NCBI GenBank assembly: GCA_016212855.1
Contig: JACRDP010000010.1
Location: forward strand, 1 to 42,953
DNA length: 42,953 nt
Source: Elusimicrobiota bacterium
Lineage (GTDB): Bacteria > Elusimicrobiota > Elusimicrobia > UBA1565 > UBA9628
Direction: 5' to 3'
Below the pieces are notes generated by a model that did no database searches, had not been told where the DNA came from, and worked only from the letters and a program-made list of their open reading frames with translations. The translations under genes and the position numbers were made by a program. Each line of letters begins with the position of its first letter. Position 1 is the first letter of the stretch. Below, piece after piece: positions 32,020-39,673 of this stretch.

Positions 32020-33990
32020 CTAGAGCCGCAAGGTCAGGCGGTAGGCCGCGAAGGACAGGGCGTACGCGAGCCCGAACAAGAAGACGAACTGCAGCGCGGC
32101 GATCTTCCAGCTGCCGGTCTCCCGGCGCACGGTGACGATCGTCGACATGCACTGCAGCGCGATCGCGAAGAAGACGAGCAGGCTCGCGGCCGTGGCCAGG
32201 CCGTAGCGGCGAGAGCCGTCGGGCTCGCGCGCGTCCTGAAGAGCCTTCACCAGACCGTCGCTCGCGTTGGATTCGCCGCCCAGCGCGTAAATCGTGCCGA
32301 GCGTGCCCACGAACACTTCGCGGGCGGCCAGCGCGGACAACGACGCCACGGACACGCGCCAGTCCCAGCCTAAGGGCCGGAAGACCGGTTCGATGCGCCG
32401 GCCCGTCATCCCCAGAATGCTGCCCTCGATGCGCGCGGCGGCGAGCCGTCCCGCGATGGGCGCGGTGACGGCTTCAGCGGAACCGGCGGCCTTGGCGGCC
32501 GCGAGCTCCGCCTCGATCGGAGCCAGGCGCGCGGCGTCGCGCGGGAACGCGGCCAGCGCCCACAGCACGAGGCTCAAGGTGAATATGATCTGTCCCGCGC
32601 GCGAGAGGAAGTGCCAGCACCGCGCCCAGACGTAGCGGGCGAGCTCGCGCGGGCTCGGAACGCGATACGGCGGCAGCACGGTGGCCGGCGCGGGATGCAG
32701 CTCATGCAGCGAAGTGAATTTCAGCGCGAGCGCCAGCAATAAGGCCATAAAGATGCCCAACACGTACATCGCGCCCATCACCACGCCCTGGCCGTCGAAG
32801 CCCCACGGGCGGAAGGCGGCGGGCACGAAGGCCGTGATGAGCAAGGTGTAGACGGGAATGCGCGCCGAGCAGGTCATCAAGGGCGAGAGCAGGATCGTGA
32901 CGATGCGCCGCTTCTCGTTGGGGATCGTGCGCGCCGCCATGATGCCCGGGATGGCGCAGGCGAAGCTCGAAAGAAAGGGGATGAAGACGCGGCCGTCGAG
33001 GCCGAAGGGGCGCAGCGCGCGGTCGACCATCGCGCCCGCGCGCGGCAGGTAGCCGCTCTGCTCGAGGAATCCGATCATCGTGAACAGGATCGCGATCTGC
33101 GGCACGAACACGACGACGGCGGACACGCCCGGGAGGGCGCCGTCGCACAGGAGGCTGGCGAGCGCCCCGTCGGGCAGGCGCGCGCGCAGCGCCACGGCCG
33201 CGGCGCCGAGCGCGCCCGAGAGGAAGTCCATCAGCGGACGCGCGCCGGTGAACAGCGCTTGAAACAGCAGAAACATGGTCGCGGCCAGTATCACGGGGCC
33301 CAAGACCGGGTGCATCAAGACCCGGTCGATGCGGATCGAGCGGGACAAGGTCGGCAGGACCGCGCCGTGCGGCCAGATCACCGAAGCCGAGGCGGCGCCG
33401 CGGGCCGTCTCCACGGCCGCATCTTGGAGAACATGGAGCTTTTTCTTCGAGACATGCCGGAAGTCCATGGCCTCGGACAGGTCGGCTCTCAGGGGTTTGC
33501 GGTTCAGCAAGCCGTCGATACGGTCGAGCCCCTCGCCGGTCCGGGCCGAGACGCACGCCAGGGGCATCCCCATGCGGCCGGACAGCTCGATCTCGTCGAG
33601 CTTGAGACCGTTGAGCCGCGCCTCGTCGATCATGTTGACGACGAGTGCCACGGGATAGCCGGCGGCCTTGAGCCCGGCGGGAAGGACGAGGTCGTTCTCG
33701 AGGTTGCTCGCCTCCGCGACGCATAGGACGAGCAGGTCCTCGCCCGCCTCGGCGCACTCGGACAGGAAGCGGAAGGCCACGTGCTCGTCCTCGGTCTGGG
33801 GCAGCAGGCTGAACGTGCCCGGGAGGTCGACCACCTCGAAGTCCCGGCCGGCGGAGGTCATGCTCCCGCTGGCCTTTTCGACCGTGCAGCCCGCGAAGTT
33901 CGCCGTGCGCTGGCGCAGGCCGGTGAGGGCGTTGAACAAGGTGGTTTTCCCGGTATTCGGTCGGCCGGCGAGGGCGACGACGCGGCTCAT
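32020..33990 (-). CDS. feoB: Ferrous iron transporter FeoB
   Basis: Inner-membrane Fe(II) transporter with an N-terminal GTPase domain. The 656 residues start MSRVVALAGRPNTGKTTLFN (G1, with Arg where Asn is common), then T36 in FAGCTV (switch I), DLPGTFSL (G3) and VVNMIDE (G4). The helical GDI region before DRVLMHPVLG is short, which explains a length below the usual 700-770. The Nucleoside-recognition/gate core has VVFVPQIAILF, GYLPRAGAMVDR, SFACAIPGIMAARTI and LLSPLMTCSARIPVY, then AAREVFVGTLGTIY. ATG 33990 overlaps the feoA stop (ATGA). Confidence 0.96.
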   Translation of the reverse strand: MSRVVALAGRPNTGKTTLFNALTGLRQRTANFAGCTVEKASGSMTSAGRDFEVVDLPGTFSLLPQTEDEHVAFRFLSECAEAGEDLLVLCVAEASNLENDLVLPAGLKAAGYPVALVVNMIDEARLNGLKLDEIELSGRMGMPLACVSARTGEGLDRIDGLLNRKPLRADLSEAMDFRHVSKKKLHVLQDAAVETARGAASASVIWPHGAVLPTLSRSIRIDRVLMHPVLGPVILAATMFLLFQALFTGARPLMDFLSGALGAAAVALRARLPDGALASLLCDGALPGVSAVVVFVPQIAILFTMIGFLEQSGYLPRAGAMVDRALRPFGLDGRVFIPFLSSFACAIPGIMAARTIPNEKRRIVTILLSPLMTCSARIPVYTLLITAFVPAAFRPWGFDGQGVVMGAMYVLGIFMALLLALALKFTSLHELHPAPATVLPPYRVPSPRELARYVWARCWHFLSRAGQIIFTLSLVLWALAAFPRDAARLAPIEAELAAAKAAGSAEAVTAPIAGRLAAARIEGSILGMTGRRIEPVFRPLGWDWRVSVASLSALAAREVFVGTLGTIYALGGESNASDGLVKALQDAREPDGSRRYGLATAASLLVFFAIALQCMSTIVTVRRETGSWKIAALQFVFLFGLAYALSFAAYRLTLRL

Positions 33991-34214
33991 GCCGTCTCCA
34001 CGCGGATCTGAGCGAGAAGCCGGGCCTCGACGGCGAGCAACTGGGTGCCGACGAGGCACTCGATGGGATCGCGCAGAGGGGTTTTCAGGATCTTGGTGAC
34101 CGTCACGCCCGGCCGCAGACCGAGGCCGGTCAGGCGGGTCTTGTCGCTCTCGCCCATGCCGGAGAAGCCCGACACGCGCACCGGAAGGCCGAGGGCGACC
34201 GACTCGAGGGTCAT
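33987..34214 (-). CDS. feoA: Ferrous iron transport protein A
   Basis: A 75-residue SH3-like FeoA. Conserved pieces: GLPVRVSGFSG, TRLTGLGLRPGVTVTKIL, DPIECLVGTQLLAVEARLLAQIRVE. FeoA binds and modulates FeoB. It starts at ATG 34214, six bases after a TATAAT box, and overlaps feoB by ATGA. No FeoC is seen. No clear Fur box was recognised near the promoter. Confidence 0.92.
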   Translation of the reverse strand: MTLESVALGLPVRVSGFSGMGESDKTRLTGLGLRPGVTVTKILKTPLRDPIECLVGTQLLAVEARLLAQIRVETA

Positions 34215-34220
34215 GGGGAC

Positions 34221-34249
34221 ATTATAGCCTTGTTGAGACAGTATTTCAA
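34221..34249 (-). promoter_or_regulatory. feoAB promoter, consensus and leaderless
   Basis: Minus strand: TTGAAA (34249-34244), spacer 17, TATAAT (34226-34221), then six bases to the feoA ATG. It is the closest match to sigma70 consensus in the window. The + strand -10 of the next gene lies 44 bases away, so the two genes are divergently driven. Confidence 0.75.
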
Positions 34250-34292
34250 TAAGGGGGTCTCCGGGGGACTGGCAAATCGTCGGCGACGGGCT

Positions 34293-34298
34293 TATACT
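34293..34298 (+). promoter_or_regulatory. -10 box of the M48-like peptidase gene
   Basis: TATACT ends six bases before ATG 34305. The -35 is not clear. Predicts a leaderless transcript. Confidence 0.55.
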
Positions 34299-34304
34299 GG
34301 GCTT

Positions 34305-35225
34305 ATGAGAAACCCCTCGCTCGCCTTTCTCGCGGCCGCCTTCCTGGCGGCGTCCGCCTCCGCTCAGACCGCCACTCCGGGAACCGCGAGCCCGCATTCG
34401 AGCGGCGATTGGGGGACGGCGGGCACCGAGGGAGTGTCCAAGAAGGCCAAGGCGATCATGGCCAAGCTCCTGGCCAAGGCCAAGGACGAGCTCGTCTTCA
34501 CGGTGGTCTACAACAGAGGGAAGGCGGGCGAGAAGACCGCGACGCTGAAATCCGCTTACGGGAAGACGCCGGATTTCGAGGTCGATCTCAACAACATCGT
34601 CATCGGCGGCTCCCCGGCCGCGGCGTTCAGCGCGGGGATCGGGATGAACGCTCCCGGGCGTAAATTCAACGGCGTGGACCACAGCGGCAACGACCTGATC
34701 TACTCGACGCAGGCGCTCTATGAGATGGGCGATCAAAACCACGCGGCCGTCTTCCTCGCGCACGAGCTCGGCCATCTCGCCCTCGGGCACGCCAAAAAGC
34801 TCGACGACAAGAAGAAGGCGCTCATCGGCCCTCTATACGACGAATGGGCGGTGAGGAACACCGTCCCCGACGACGAGCCCACCGATGTGACGACGAAGAG
34901 GTTCTTCAAGGACATGGCGCCTAAGCTGCAGGAGCTGCTCGCCAAGGAGCAGGCGCCGATGGAGGAGGAGGCCGACGCGTACGGGCGAGCTCTCGCCCAG
35001 AAGGCCGAATTTCCGGATACGTCGGGAGAGGCCGGCTTCCAGCGCGCTCAGGACTGGCTTTGGGCGCACAAGCTCGAAATGAGCGACCCGAACCACGGCG
35101 GCTCGGTCGCCGACCGGGCCAAGGAGAGCGCGAAGTGGGCCGCCGATCAGCAAGCGGCCAAGGAACGCGCCGCGGCCGCTTCGCGCCGCGCGAAGTGCGC
35201 GACCGAGGGCACGAGCTGCCAGTGA
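34305..35225 (+). CDS. Secreted M48-like zinc metallopeptidase
   Basis: A 306-residue protein with a signal peptide (MRNPSLAFLAAAFLAASASA, cut before QTAT). HELGH is at residues 153-157 in FLAHELGHLALGHAKK, and the downstream EEEADAYGRAL near 220-230 supplies the third ligand, as in M48 family enzymes. No other membrane segments, so it is periplasmic or secreted rather than HtpX-like. The C-terminus is a charged Ala/Lys-rich helix ending in two Cys (KCATEGTSCQ). Start ATG 34305 is supported by the -10 box and signal peptide. Substrate unknown; BepA-like quality control is a possibility, not shown. Confidence 0.8.
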   Translation: MRNPSLAFLAAAFLAASASAQTATPGTASPHSSGDWGTAGTEGVSKKAKAIMAKLLAKAKDELVFTVVYNRGKAGEKTATLKSAYGKTPDFEVDLNNIVIGGSPAAAFSAGIGMNAPGRKFNGVDHSGNDLIYSTQALYEMGDQNHAAVFLAHELGHLALGHAKKLDDKKKALIGPLYDEWAVRNTVPDDEPTDVTTKRFFKDMAPKLQELLAKEQAPMEEEADAYGRALAQKAEFPDTSGEAGFQRAQDWLWAHKLEMSDPNHGGSVADRAKESAKWAADQQAAKERAAAASRRAKCATEGTSCQ

Positions 35226-35237
35226 GCGCGACTGGAT

Positions 35238-35246
35238 TGCTATAAT
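35238..35246 (+). promoter_or_regulatory. Extended -10 box of the TPR gene
   Basis: TGC followed by TATAAT (35241-35246), six bases before GTG 35253. It sits in the 27-base gap after the peptidase gene and predicts a leaderless mRNA starting with GTG. Confidence 0.6.
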
Positions 35247-35252
35247 CCCGCC

Positions 35253-36317
35253 GTGCCCGATCCCTTCTCGCGTCTCGAAACGGCCCGCGAGCATTGCGCC
35301 GCCGGCCGCCCCGACCGGGCCCTCGCTCTCCTGAATACCGCCGTCCCCGCCGCGCTTGAGGCTGAGCGCCGGCTGATCCAAGGCGAGGCCCTGCGCGGGC
35401 AAGGCTATTTCGGCCGGGCCATGAGCGCCTACCGCGAGGCGCTCAAGCGCGTCGAATCCGGAGACCGGGACCTCGCCTTCGACGCCTGGTTCGGGCTCGC
35501 GCGCTGCGCCCGGAGCCTCGGTCGCACCGGGGAAGCGCGGCGCGCCCTCGCGCGCGCGCGCCGGATTCCGGGCGCCGACCGGGAGACGCTCGCGCTCGAG
35601 GACGCGCTCGTCCTGCGCGCGGACAGCAAGCACCGGGCCGCGCTCAAGGCTTTGACTCCGATGCTCGCCGCCGCCCGCCGCCGCCGCGACGGGTCCGCCG
35701 TGGGCTTCCTGCTGTGGGCGATCGCGGGCTCGCGCCGCTTTTCCGGAGATCTCGCGGGCTCTCACCGCGACTTCAAGGAATCGCTGTCCGCGTTCCGCCG
35801 CTCCCGTGACGCCGAGGGCGAGGCCTACGCCCTGTTCGGGCTCGGGGGCATCGCCCGCGTGCGCGGCCTCTTCGCCGAGGCGCGCCGCGCCTACGTCGAA
35901 GCGGGCAAGCGCCTCAAGGGCGGCCCCGACCTGTTCGGCCGCGCCTACGCGCATTGCGGCTTGGCCAATTGTCTACGCCAGCAGGGGTTATTGGACGAAG
36001 CCGAGCGCAATTATCACGCGTCTTATAAGCTCTACGCGGGACTCGACGATCGCGTCGATCTCGCCTTCGTCGACTGGGGACTCGGCCAGATCCATCAGCG
36101 CCGCGGCCAATTGCCCGCCGCGGAGAAACGTTACCGCGCCGCGCTCGCCGCCTTCGGCGGGGGCGCCGAGGACCGCGGCCTCATCCTCGCGCGCAAGTCG
36201 CTCGCCGAAGTCCTCCACGCCCGCGGCCGCACCGCCGAAGCCGAGAAGCTCTTCGACTCCGCCGTCGCCCTCGCCCGCCGCGCCGGCCTCACCGCCCACC
36301 TCGAACCCTACACCTAA
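35253..36317 (+). CDS. Tetratricopeptide-repeat protein
   Basis: A 354-residue protein made almost wholly of TPR-like helix pairs: AREHCAAGRPDRALALLNTA, GQGYFGRAMSAYREALKRVE, GLARCARSLGRTGEARRALARA, ALFGLGGIARVRGLFAEARRAYVEAGKRL, CGLANCLRQQGLLDEAERNYHASYKLY, LGQIHQRRGQLPAAEKRYRAALAAF and SLAEVLHARGRTAEAEKLFDSAVALA. No signal peptide or membrane segment, so probably cytoplasmic. Such proteins serve as binding scaffolds; the partner is unknown. Very GC-rich codon use like the core genes. It ends just five bases before an inverted-repeat element. Confidence 0.8.
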   Translation: MPDPFSRLETAREHCAAGRPDRALALLNTAVPAALEAERRLIQGEALRGQGYFGRAMSAYREALKRVESGDRDLAFDAWFGLARCARSLGRTGEARRALARARRIPGADRETLALEDALVLRADSKHRAALKALTPMLAAARRRRDGSAVGFLLWAIAGSRRFSGDLAGSHRDFKESLSAFRRSRDAEGEAYALFGLGGIARVRGLFAEARRAYVEAGKRLKGGPDLFGRAYAHCGLANCLRQQGLLDEAERNYHASYKLYAGLDDRVDLAFVDWGLGQIHQRRGQLPAAEKRYRAALAAFGGGAEDRGLILARKSLAEVLHARGRTAEAEKLFDSAVALARRAGLTAHLEPYT

Positions 36318-36321
36318 TAGT

Positions 36322-36628
36322 GGTGTCAGGCCTAATAATTCGGTGAATTTCCGGAGGTCAGCTTCGCGAAGCGGCTGGAGTCTTTTGTCCGGCGGCGAAC
36401 ACGAAGGTCAACCGGTGAACATCGCCGCCCGCGCGTTGCGTCAATTCGGGTAACGTGTCGGCCGAATCGATCACAGCTCCCGCCTTGTTCACCGTCACCC
36501 ACTGTCCTGCGTACTCTTCCAGCACCGCCCATATTCGTTGTCCCATGCGTAGAGACTACGACCGTTGCGTTGCGAAGTTGTTACGGAGGAGCTGGAAAAG
36601 AATTCACCGAATTGTTAAGCCTGACCCC
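36322..36628. mobile_element. Small inverted-repeat (MITE/REP-like) element carrying one small ORF
   Basis: Arms at 36322-36349 and 36601-36628 are inverted copies matching at 25 of 28 positions (core GTCAGGC, then AATTCGGTGAATT). The enclosed DNA is less GC-rich than the flanks and holds a 62-codon ORF on the minus strand. No transposase is present, so any movement would need one elsewhere, for example an IS200/RAYT-type enzyme, which is a guess from the terminal sequence style. The element fills the gap between a TPR gene and lptB, with its right end five bases before the lptB stop. Confidence 0.7.
36358..36546 (-). CDS. Small protein in the inverted-repeat element (DUF5678-like, tentative)
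   Basis: A 62-residue ORF, MGQRIWAVLEEYAGQWVTVN onward. The centre (EYAGQWVTVNKAGAVIDSADTLPEL ... RLTFVF) resembles the small DUF5678 fold, in which a G-x-W-V strand is followed by a D-L-x-E-L helix and a final strand. It lies wholly inside the inverted repeats. Its C-terminal codons overlap a 12-bp palindrome GCTTCGCGAAGC (36361-36372). Coding status is uncertain. Confidence 0.5.
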   Translation of the reverse strand: MGQRIWAVLEEYAGQWVTVNKAGAVIDSADTLPELTQRAGGDVHRLTFVFAAGQKTPAASRS

Positions 36629-36632
36629 GAAT

Positions 36633-37352
36633 TCAGATCTTGAAGTCCTTGCCGAGGTAGAGGTCGCGGGCCTGCGGGTCCTCGATCAGCTTCTTGGCGT
36701 CGCCTTCCACGATGATGCGGCCGTCGTAGATCAGGTAGGCGCGGTCGATGATGGGCAAGGTCTCGCGCACGTTGTGATCGGTGATGAGCACCCCGATGCC
36801 GCGGGTGACGAGCTTGCGGATGATGGCCTTGAGCTCGCCCACGGTGATGGGGTCGATGCCGACGAAGGGCTCGTCGAGCAGGATCAGTTTCGGGTCGCCG
36901 ATCATGCAGCGCGCGACCTCGAGCCGGCGCTTCTCGCCGCCGGACAGGGTCCAGGCCTTCTGGCGGCGCATATCCCACAGCCCGAACTCGTCGAGAAGCG
37001 ATTTCACGCGGCGCATCTGCTCGAGCTTGCTGTCGACCTTGCGCTCAAGGACTGCGCGGAGGTTCTCCTCAACGGTGAGGCCTTTGAAGACCGTCGGCTC
37101 CTGCGCGAGGTAGCCGAGGCCGCGGCGGGCGCGCTCGAACATGGGCAGGGACGTCACGTTCGCGCCGTCGAGGAGGATCTGCCCTTCCTCGGGGGTCACG
37201 AAGCCGGCCAGGCTGTAGAACGTCGTGGTCTTGCCCGCGCCGTTGGGGCCGAGCAGACCGACGATCTCGCCGGAGGAGACGTTGAGCGAGATGCCTTTGA
37301 CGACCATGCGCTCGCCGTACGTCTTACGCAGCTCCTTGGCCTCGAGCTTCAT
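36633..37352 (-). CDS. lptB: LPS export ABC transporter ATP-binding protein
   Basis: Cytoplasmic ATPase of the Lpt machine that extracts LPS from the inner membrane. The 239-residue protein has Walker A GPNGAGKTTT near residue 35, the LptB piece FYSLAGFVTPEEGQI, the Q-loop LAQEPTVFKGLTVEENL, signature LSGGEKRRLEVAR, Walker B LILLDEPFVGIDP and the switch LITDHNVRETL. It overlaps lptA by four bases and is last of the eight-gene chain. lptF and lptG are not in the window. The C-terminus YLGKDFKI ends five bases from the inverted-repeat element. Confidence 0.96.
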   Translation of the reverse strand: MKLEAKELRKTYGERMVVKGISLNVSSGEIVGLLGPNGAGKTTTFYSLAGFVTPEEGQILLDGANVTSLPMFERARRGLGYLAQEPTVFKGLTVEENLRAVLERKVDSKLEQMRRVKSLLDEFGLWDMRRQKAWTLSGGEKRRLEVARCMIGDPKLILLDEPFVGIDPITVGELKAIIRKLVTRGIGVLITDHNVRETLPIIDRAYLIYDGRIIVEGDAKKLIEDPQARDLYLGKDFKI

Positions 37353-38032
37353 TTCGCGAACCCCTTGAGCTTGTCGCGGTCCTTGAAGATCATCCAGCCC
37401 TTCACCCGGCCGCGGGCTTCGACCCGGCGGGGGGACTCGGTCGCGACGACCTCGTCGGCCTTGAGCGCGGTGGTCCACTCGCCTTCGACCTTGCGCAGGA
37501 CGGGACGGCCGCCGTTGAGGGTGAGGCGGCCGTCGGCCTTCTCGTACAGGGCCTCGTCGGCGGCGAGCTCGATGCGCGGGCCCCAGACCTTGGCGCCGGC
37601 CGACAAGGTCACCTTGCTCTCGCCGTTCCAGGTGACGCGCCCGCTCTCCCCGCGGTCGGGCTCGAGGCCGTCGGGAGGCTGACGGGTGAAGAGGACGCGC
37701 GCGCCGGGCGCGGGGTCGAGGAAGCCGCGCTTGGTGTTCTCGTCGTGGCCGGCTTTTTCGCCGGTGGCCTCGAAGACGACGCCGTCGTCGGTCTGGCGGC
37801 GCAGGCGGACGGAGCCGCGGGCGCGCCAAGACCGGTCGGCGTGCGAGAACAGGGCCCAGTCGCTCGTCAGGCGCGTGCCGGCCGAATCGTAGCGCACGTC
37901 GCCGACGAACTCCTCTTCCTTGCTCGCCCCGCGCCGGATCACCCACTCCTTGCTGCGCACGACGCTCCCGGCGACGGGCGTGGACTGCGCCGCGGCCGGG
38001 ACGGCCAATAAGACGAGAGTCAGAAGGATCAT
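37349..38032 (-). CDS. lptA: LptA/OstA-like periplasmic LPS bridge protein
   Basis: A 227-residue protein with a short signal peptide (MILLTLVLLAVPAAAQ). The rest is beta-rich with repeated OstA-type strands: VVRSKEWVIRRGASKEEEFVGDVRYD, SDWALFSHADRSWRARGSVRL, KVTLSAGAKVWGPRIELAADEALYEKADGRLTLNGG and DEVVATESPRRVEARGRVKG. It should form the beta-jellyroll bridge that carries LPS across the periplasm. The position between lptC and lptB, with 4-base overlaps on both sides, supports the call; sequence alone is moderately diverged. Confidence 0.82.
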   Translation of the reverse strand: MILLTLVLLAVPAAAQSTPVAGSVVRSKEWVIRRGASKEEEFVGDVRYDSAGTRLTSDWALFSHADRSWRARGSVRLRRQTDDGVVFEATGEKAGHDENTKRGFLDPAPGARVLFTRQPPDGLEPDRGESGRVTWNGESKVTLSAGAKVWGPRIELAADEALYEKADGRLTLNGGRPVLRKVEGEWTTALKADEVVATESPRRVEARGRVKGWMIFKDRDKLKGFAK

Positions 38033-38535
38033 CGGGGCGCGCCGCTGAGGACGGAGCGCTGGTCGAAGATTCGGATCTCGGAGAGGTCGGGGTTGGCTTC
38101 GAGACCCTTGCCGCGCAGCACGCCCTCGGGCCGCTGCACCAGGATGTCGGCCGTGGTCGTGAAGCGCCCTCGCGCGGAGTTGTAGAGAAGCTCGGTGGTG
38201 GTGAGGTGGGACTTGTCTTCGAAGGAGTCGAGCGCCACGGCGGAGGACAGCTTCACGTCGTTGGTCTCGGTCGCGACCTCGCCGGTGAGCGCGGTGACGC
38301 GGGAGACGGCCTTCCCCTTCTTGTAGAACTCCATCACGGGCTCGGTCAACGTCGCTGTCTTCGAGTCTTCGCGCAGGATCGCCAGGGGCGATTTCAAGGT
38401 CCAGGAGGGCTGGCCTTTCTCGGACTGGCTCAAGGTCAGGCCCTCCATACGCTGGCTGCGCTGTTCGGCGGAGTCCGCGGATTTTTTCTTGCAGGCGCCG
38501 GCAAGGAGCAGGGCCGCAAGCAAAGCCCTCTTCAC
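38029..38535 (-). CDS. lptC: LptC-like LPS export protein
   Basis: A 168-residue protein from GTG 38535, which overlaps the upstream stop (GTGA). The N-terminus MKRALLAALLLAGACKKKSA is a lipoprotein-type signal with lipobox LAGA|C, where E. coli LptC has a transmembrane helix. The body has the LptC pattern LTLSQSEKGQPSWTLKSPLAILREDSKTATLTEPVMEFYKKGKAVSRVTALTGEV and later LLYNSARGRFTTTADILVQRPEGVLRGKGLEANPDL. It would hand LPS from LptB2FG to LptA. It sits directly upstream of lptA. Confidence 0.85.
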   Translation of the reverse strand: MKRALLAALLLAGACKKKSADSAEQRSQRMEGLTLSQSEKGQPSWTLKSPLAILREDSKTATLTEPVMEFYKKGKAVSRVTALTGEVATETNDVKLSSAVALDSFEDKSHLTTTELLYNSARGRFTTTADILVQRPEGVLRGKGLEANPDLSEIRIFDQRSVLSGAPR

Positions 38536-38852
38536 TTCGCCGCGGGGGGCGCCGGGGCGTCGTCGGGCGGGGTCTTGAGCTGATCCTCGGTCAAGTGTAC
38601 CTTGCCGCCGGGATGAAGCCAGGGCGTCATCTCCATGGGGATGCGGCGCAGATGATAGGGCTTGGGCAGGAGGCTGAGGGCGTGAGAGACTCCGAAATAC
38701 ACGACGATCAGGATCGCGTAGATGGCGGCCAAGGTGCGCGCGTGCCACTGCGCGTCGGGGAACCACGGGGGGGAGATCAGCGCTTCCTGGGCGGCGGCCT
38801 TCTTGGATTTCTTCGACTGCTGGGACTGCTGGGGATTGTTGGGCTGGCTCAT
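38532..38852 (-). CDS. Unknown small membrane protein inside the Kdo/Lpt operon
   Basis: A 106-residue protein. The N-terminus is Gln/Ser/Lys-rich (SQPNNPQQSQQSKKSKKAAA), then one hydrophobic segment (TLAAIYAILIVVYFGVSHAL, about 42-61), and a Pro-rich tail with PKPYHLRRIPMEM and WLHPGGKVHLTEDQL. It overlaps kdsA and lptC by four bases each. In many bacteria this place holds kdsD or kdsC; this protein has no resemblance to either. Its place suggests a role linked to LPS synthesis or transport, possibly an anchor. No family recognised. Confidence 0.72.
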   Translation of the reverse strand: MSQPNNPQQSQQSKKSKKAAAQEALISPPWFPDAQWHARTLAAIYAILIVVYFGVSHALSLLPKPYHLRRIPMEMTPWLHPGGKVHLTEDQLKTPPDDAPAPPAAK

Positions 38853-39673
38853 CTGAGCTCCTTGGAGAGGGCGTCGAAGCGGCGCACTTCTTTCATAAAT
38901 GCCGGTATAGAAGACAGCGCGAGGGCGTTGGGACCGTCGGACAACGCCTTGTCCGGGTCGGGGTGGGTCTCGAAGAACACGCCGGCCACGCCGACGGCGA
39001 CGGCGGCGCGGGCGATGGGGCGCACGTATTGGCGCTGGCCGCCGGTCGTGGCGCCGTTGCCGCCGGGAAGCTGGACGCAGTGCGTGGCGTCATGGACGAC
39101 GGGGAAGCCGAAGGAGCGCATGATCTCGTAGGAGCGCATATCCACGACGAGATTCCCGTAGCCGAAAGACGCTCCGCGCTCGGTGAGGAGAATATTCTTG
39201 TTGCCGGTCGAGAGGATCTTCTCGACGGCGTGCTTCATGTCCCAGGGCGACAGGAACTGCCCTTTCTTCACGTTGACCGCCTTGCCGGTCCGCCCGCAGG
39301 CGACGAGCAAGTCGGTCTGGCGGCTCAGGAACGCCGGGACCTGGAGCATGTCCACGTAGCGCGCGGCGATCGCCGCGTGCTGCGGCTCGTGCACGTCGGT
39401 GACGCAGGGCACGCCGAACTCGGCGGCGACCTTGGCCAAGGTCCGCAGTCCCTCCTCGATGCCGGGGCCGCGATAGGATTTCACCGAGGTGCGGTTGGCC
39501 TTGTCGAAGGAAGCCTTGAGCACGAATCCGCGCGGGCCCGCGGCTTTCTTCAGCGAACGGGCGACCTTGCGCAGCAGCGACTCGGATTCGATGACGCACG
39601 GTCCGCCGATGAACGACACCGGCTTGTCGTTGGCGAAGAGCACCTTCCCGACTTTTACCTGATTCTCACGCAT
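38849..39673 (-). CDS. kdsA: 3-deoxy-8-phosphooctulonate synthase (Kdo-8-P synthase)
   Basis: Condenses phosphoenolpyruvate with arabinose 5-phosphate to make Kdo-8-P. The 274-residue TIM-barrel protein has SFIGGPCVIESE, LKASFDKANRTSVKSYRGPGIEEGL, VTDVHEP, LQVPAFLSRQTDLLVA, VNVKKGQFLSPWDMK, TERGASFGYGNLVVDMR, VHDATHCVQLPGG and VFFETHPDPDKALSDGPNAL. All match KdsA. Asn in VNVKKGQ at the metal-site position suggests the metal-independent class. It overlaps pyrG by eight bases and the next gene by four. Confidence 0.97.
   Translation of the reverse strand: MRENQVKVGKVLFANDKPVSFIGGPCVIESESLLRKVARSLKKAAGPRGFVLKASFDKANRTSVKSYRGPGIEEGLRTLAKVAAEFGVPCVTDVHEPQHAAIAARYVDMLQVPAFLSRQTDLLVACGRTGKAVNVKKGQFLSPWDMKHAVEKILSTGNKNILLTERGASFGYGNLVVDMRSYEIMRSFGFPVVHDATHCVQLPGGNGATTGGQRQYVRPIARAAVAVGVAGVFFETHPDPDKALSDGPNALALSSIPAFMKEVRRFDALSKELR

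Noticed and set aside
34230-34304. Upstream extension of the M48-like gene
   Set aside because: It runs through both divergent promoters and hides the signal peptide at 34305.
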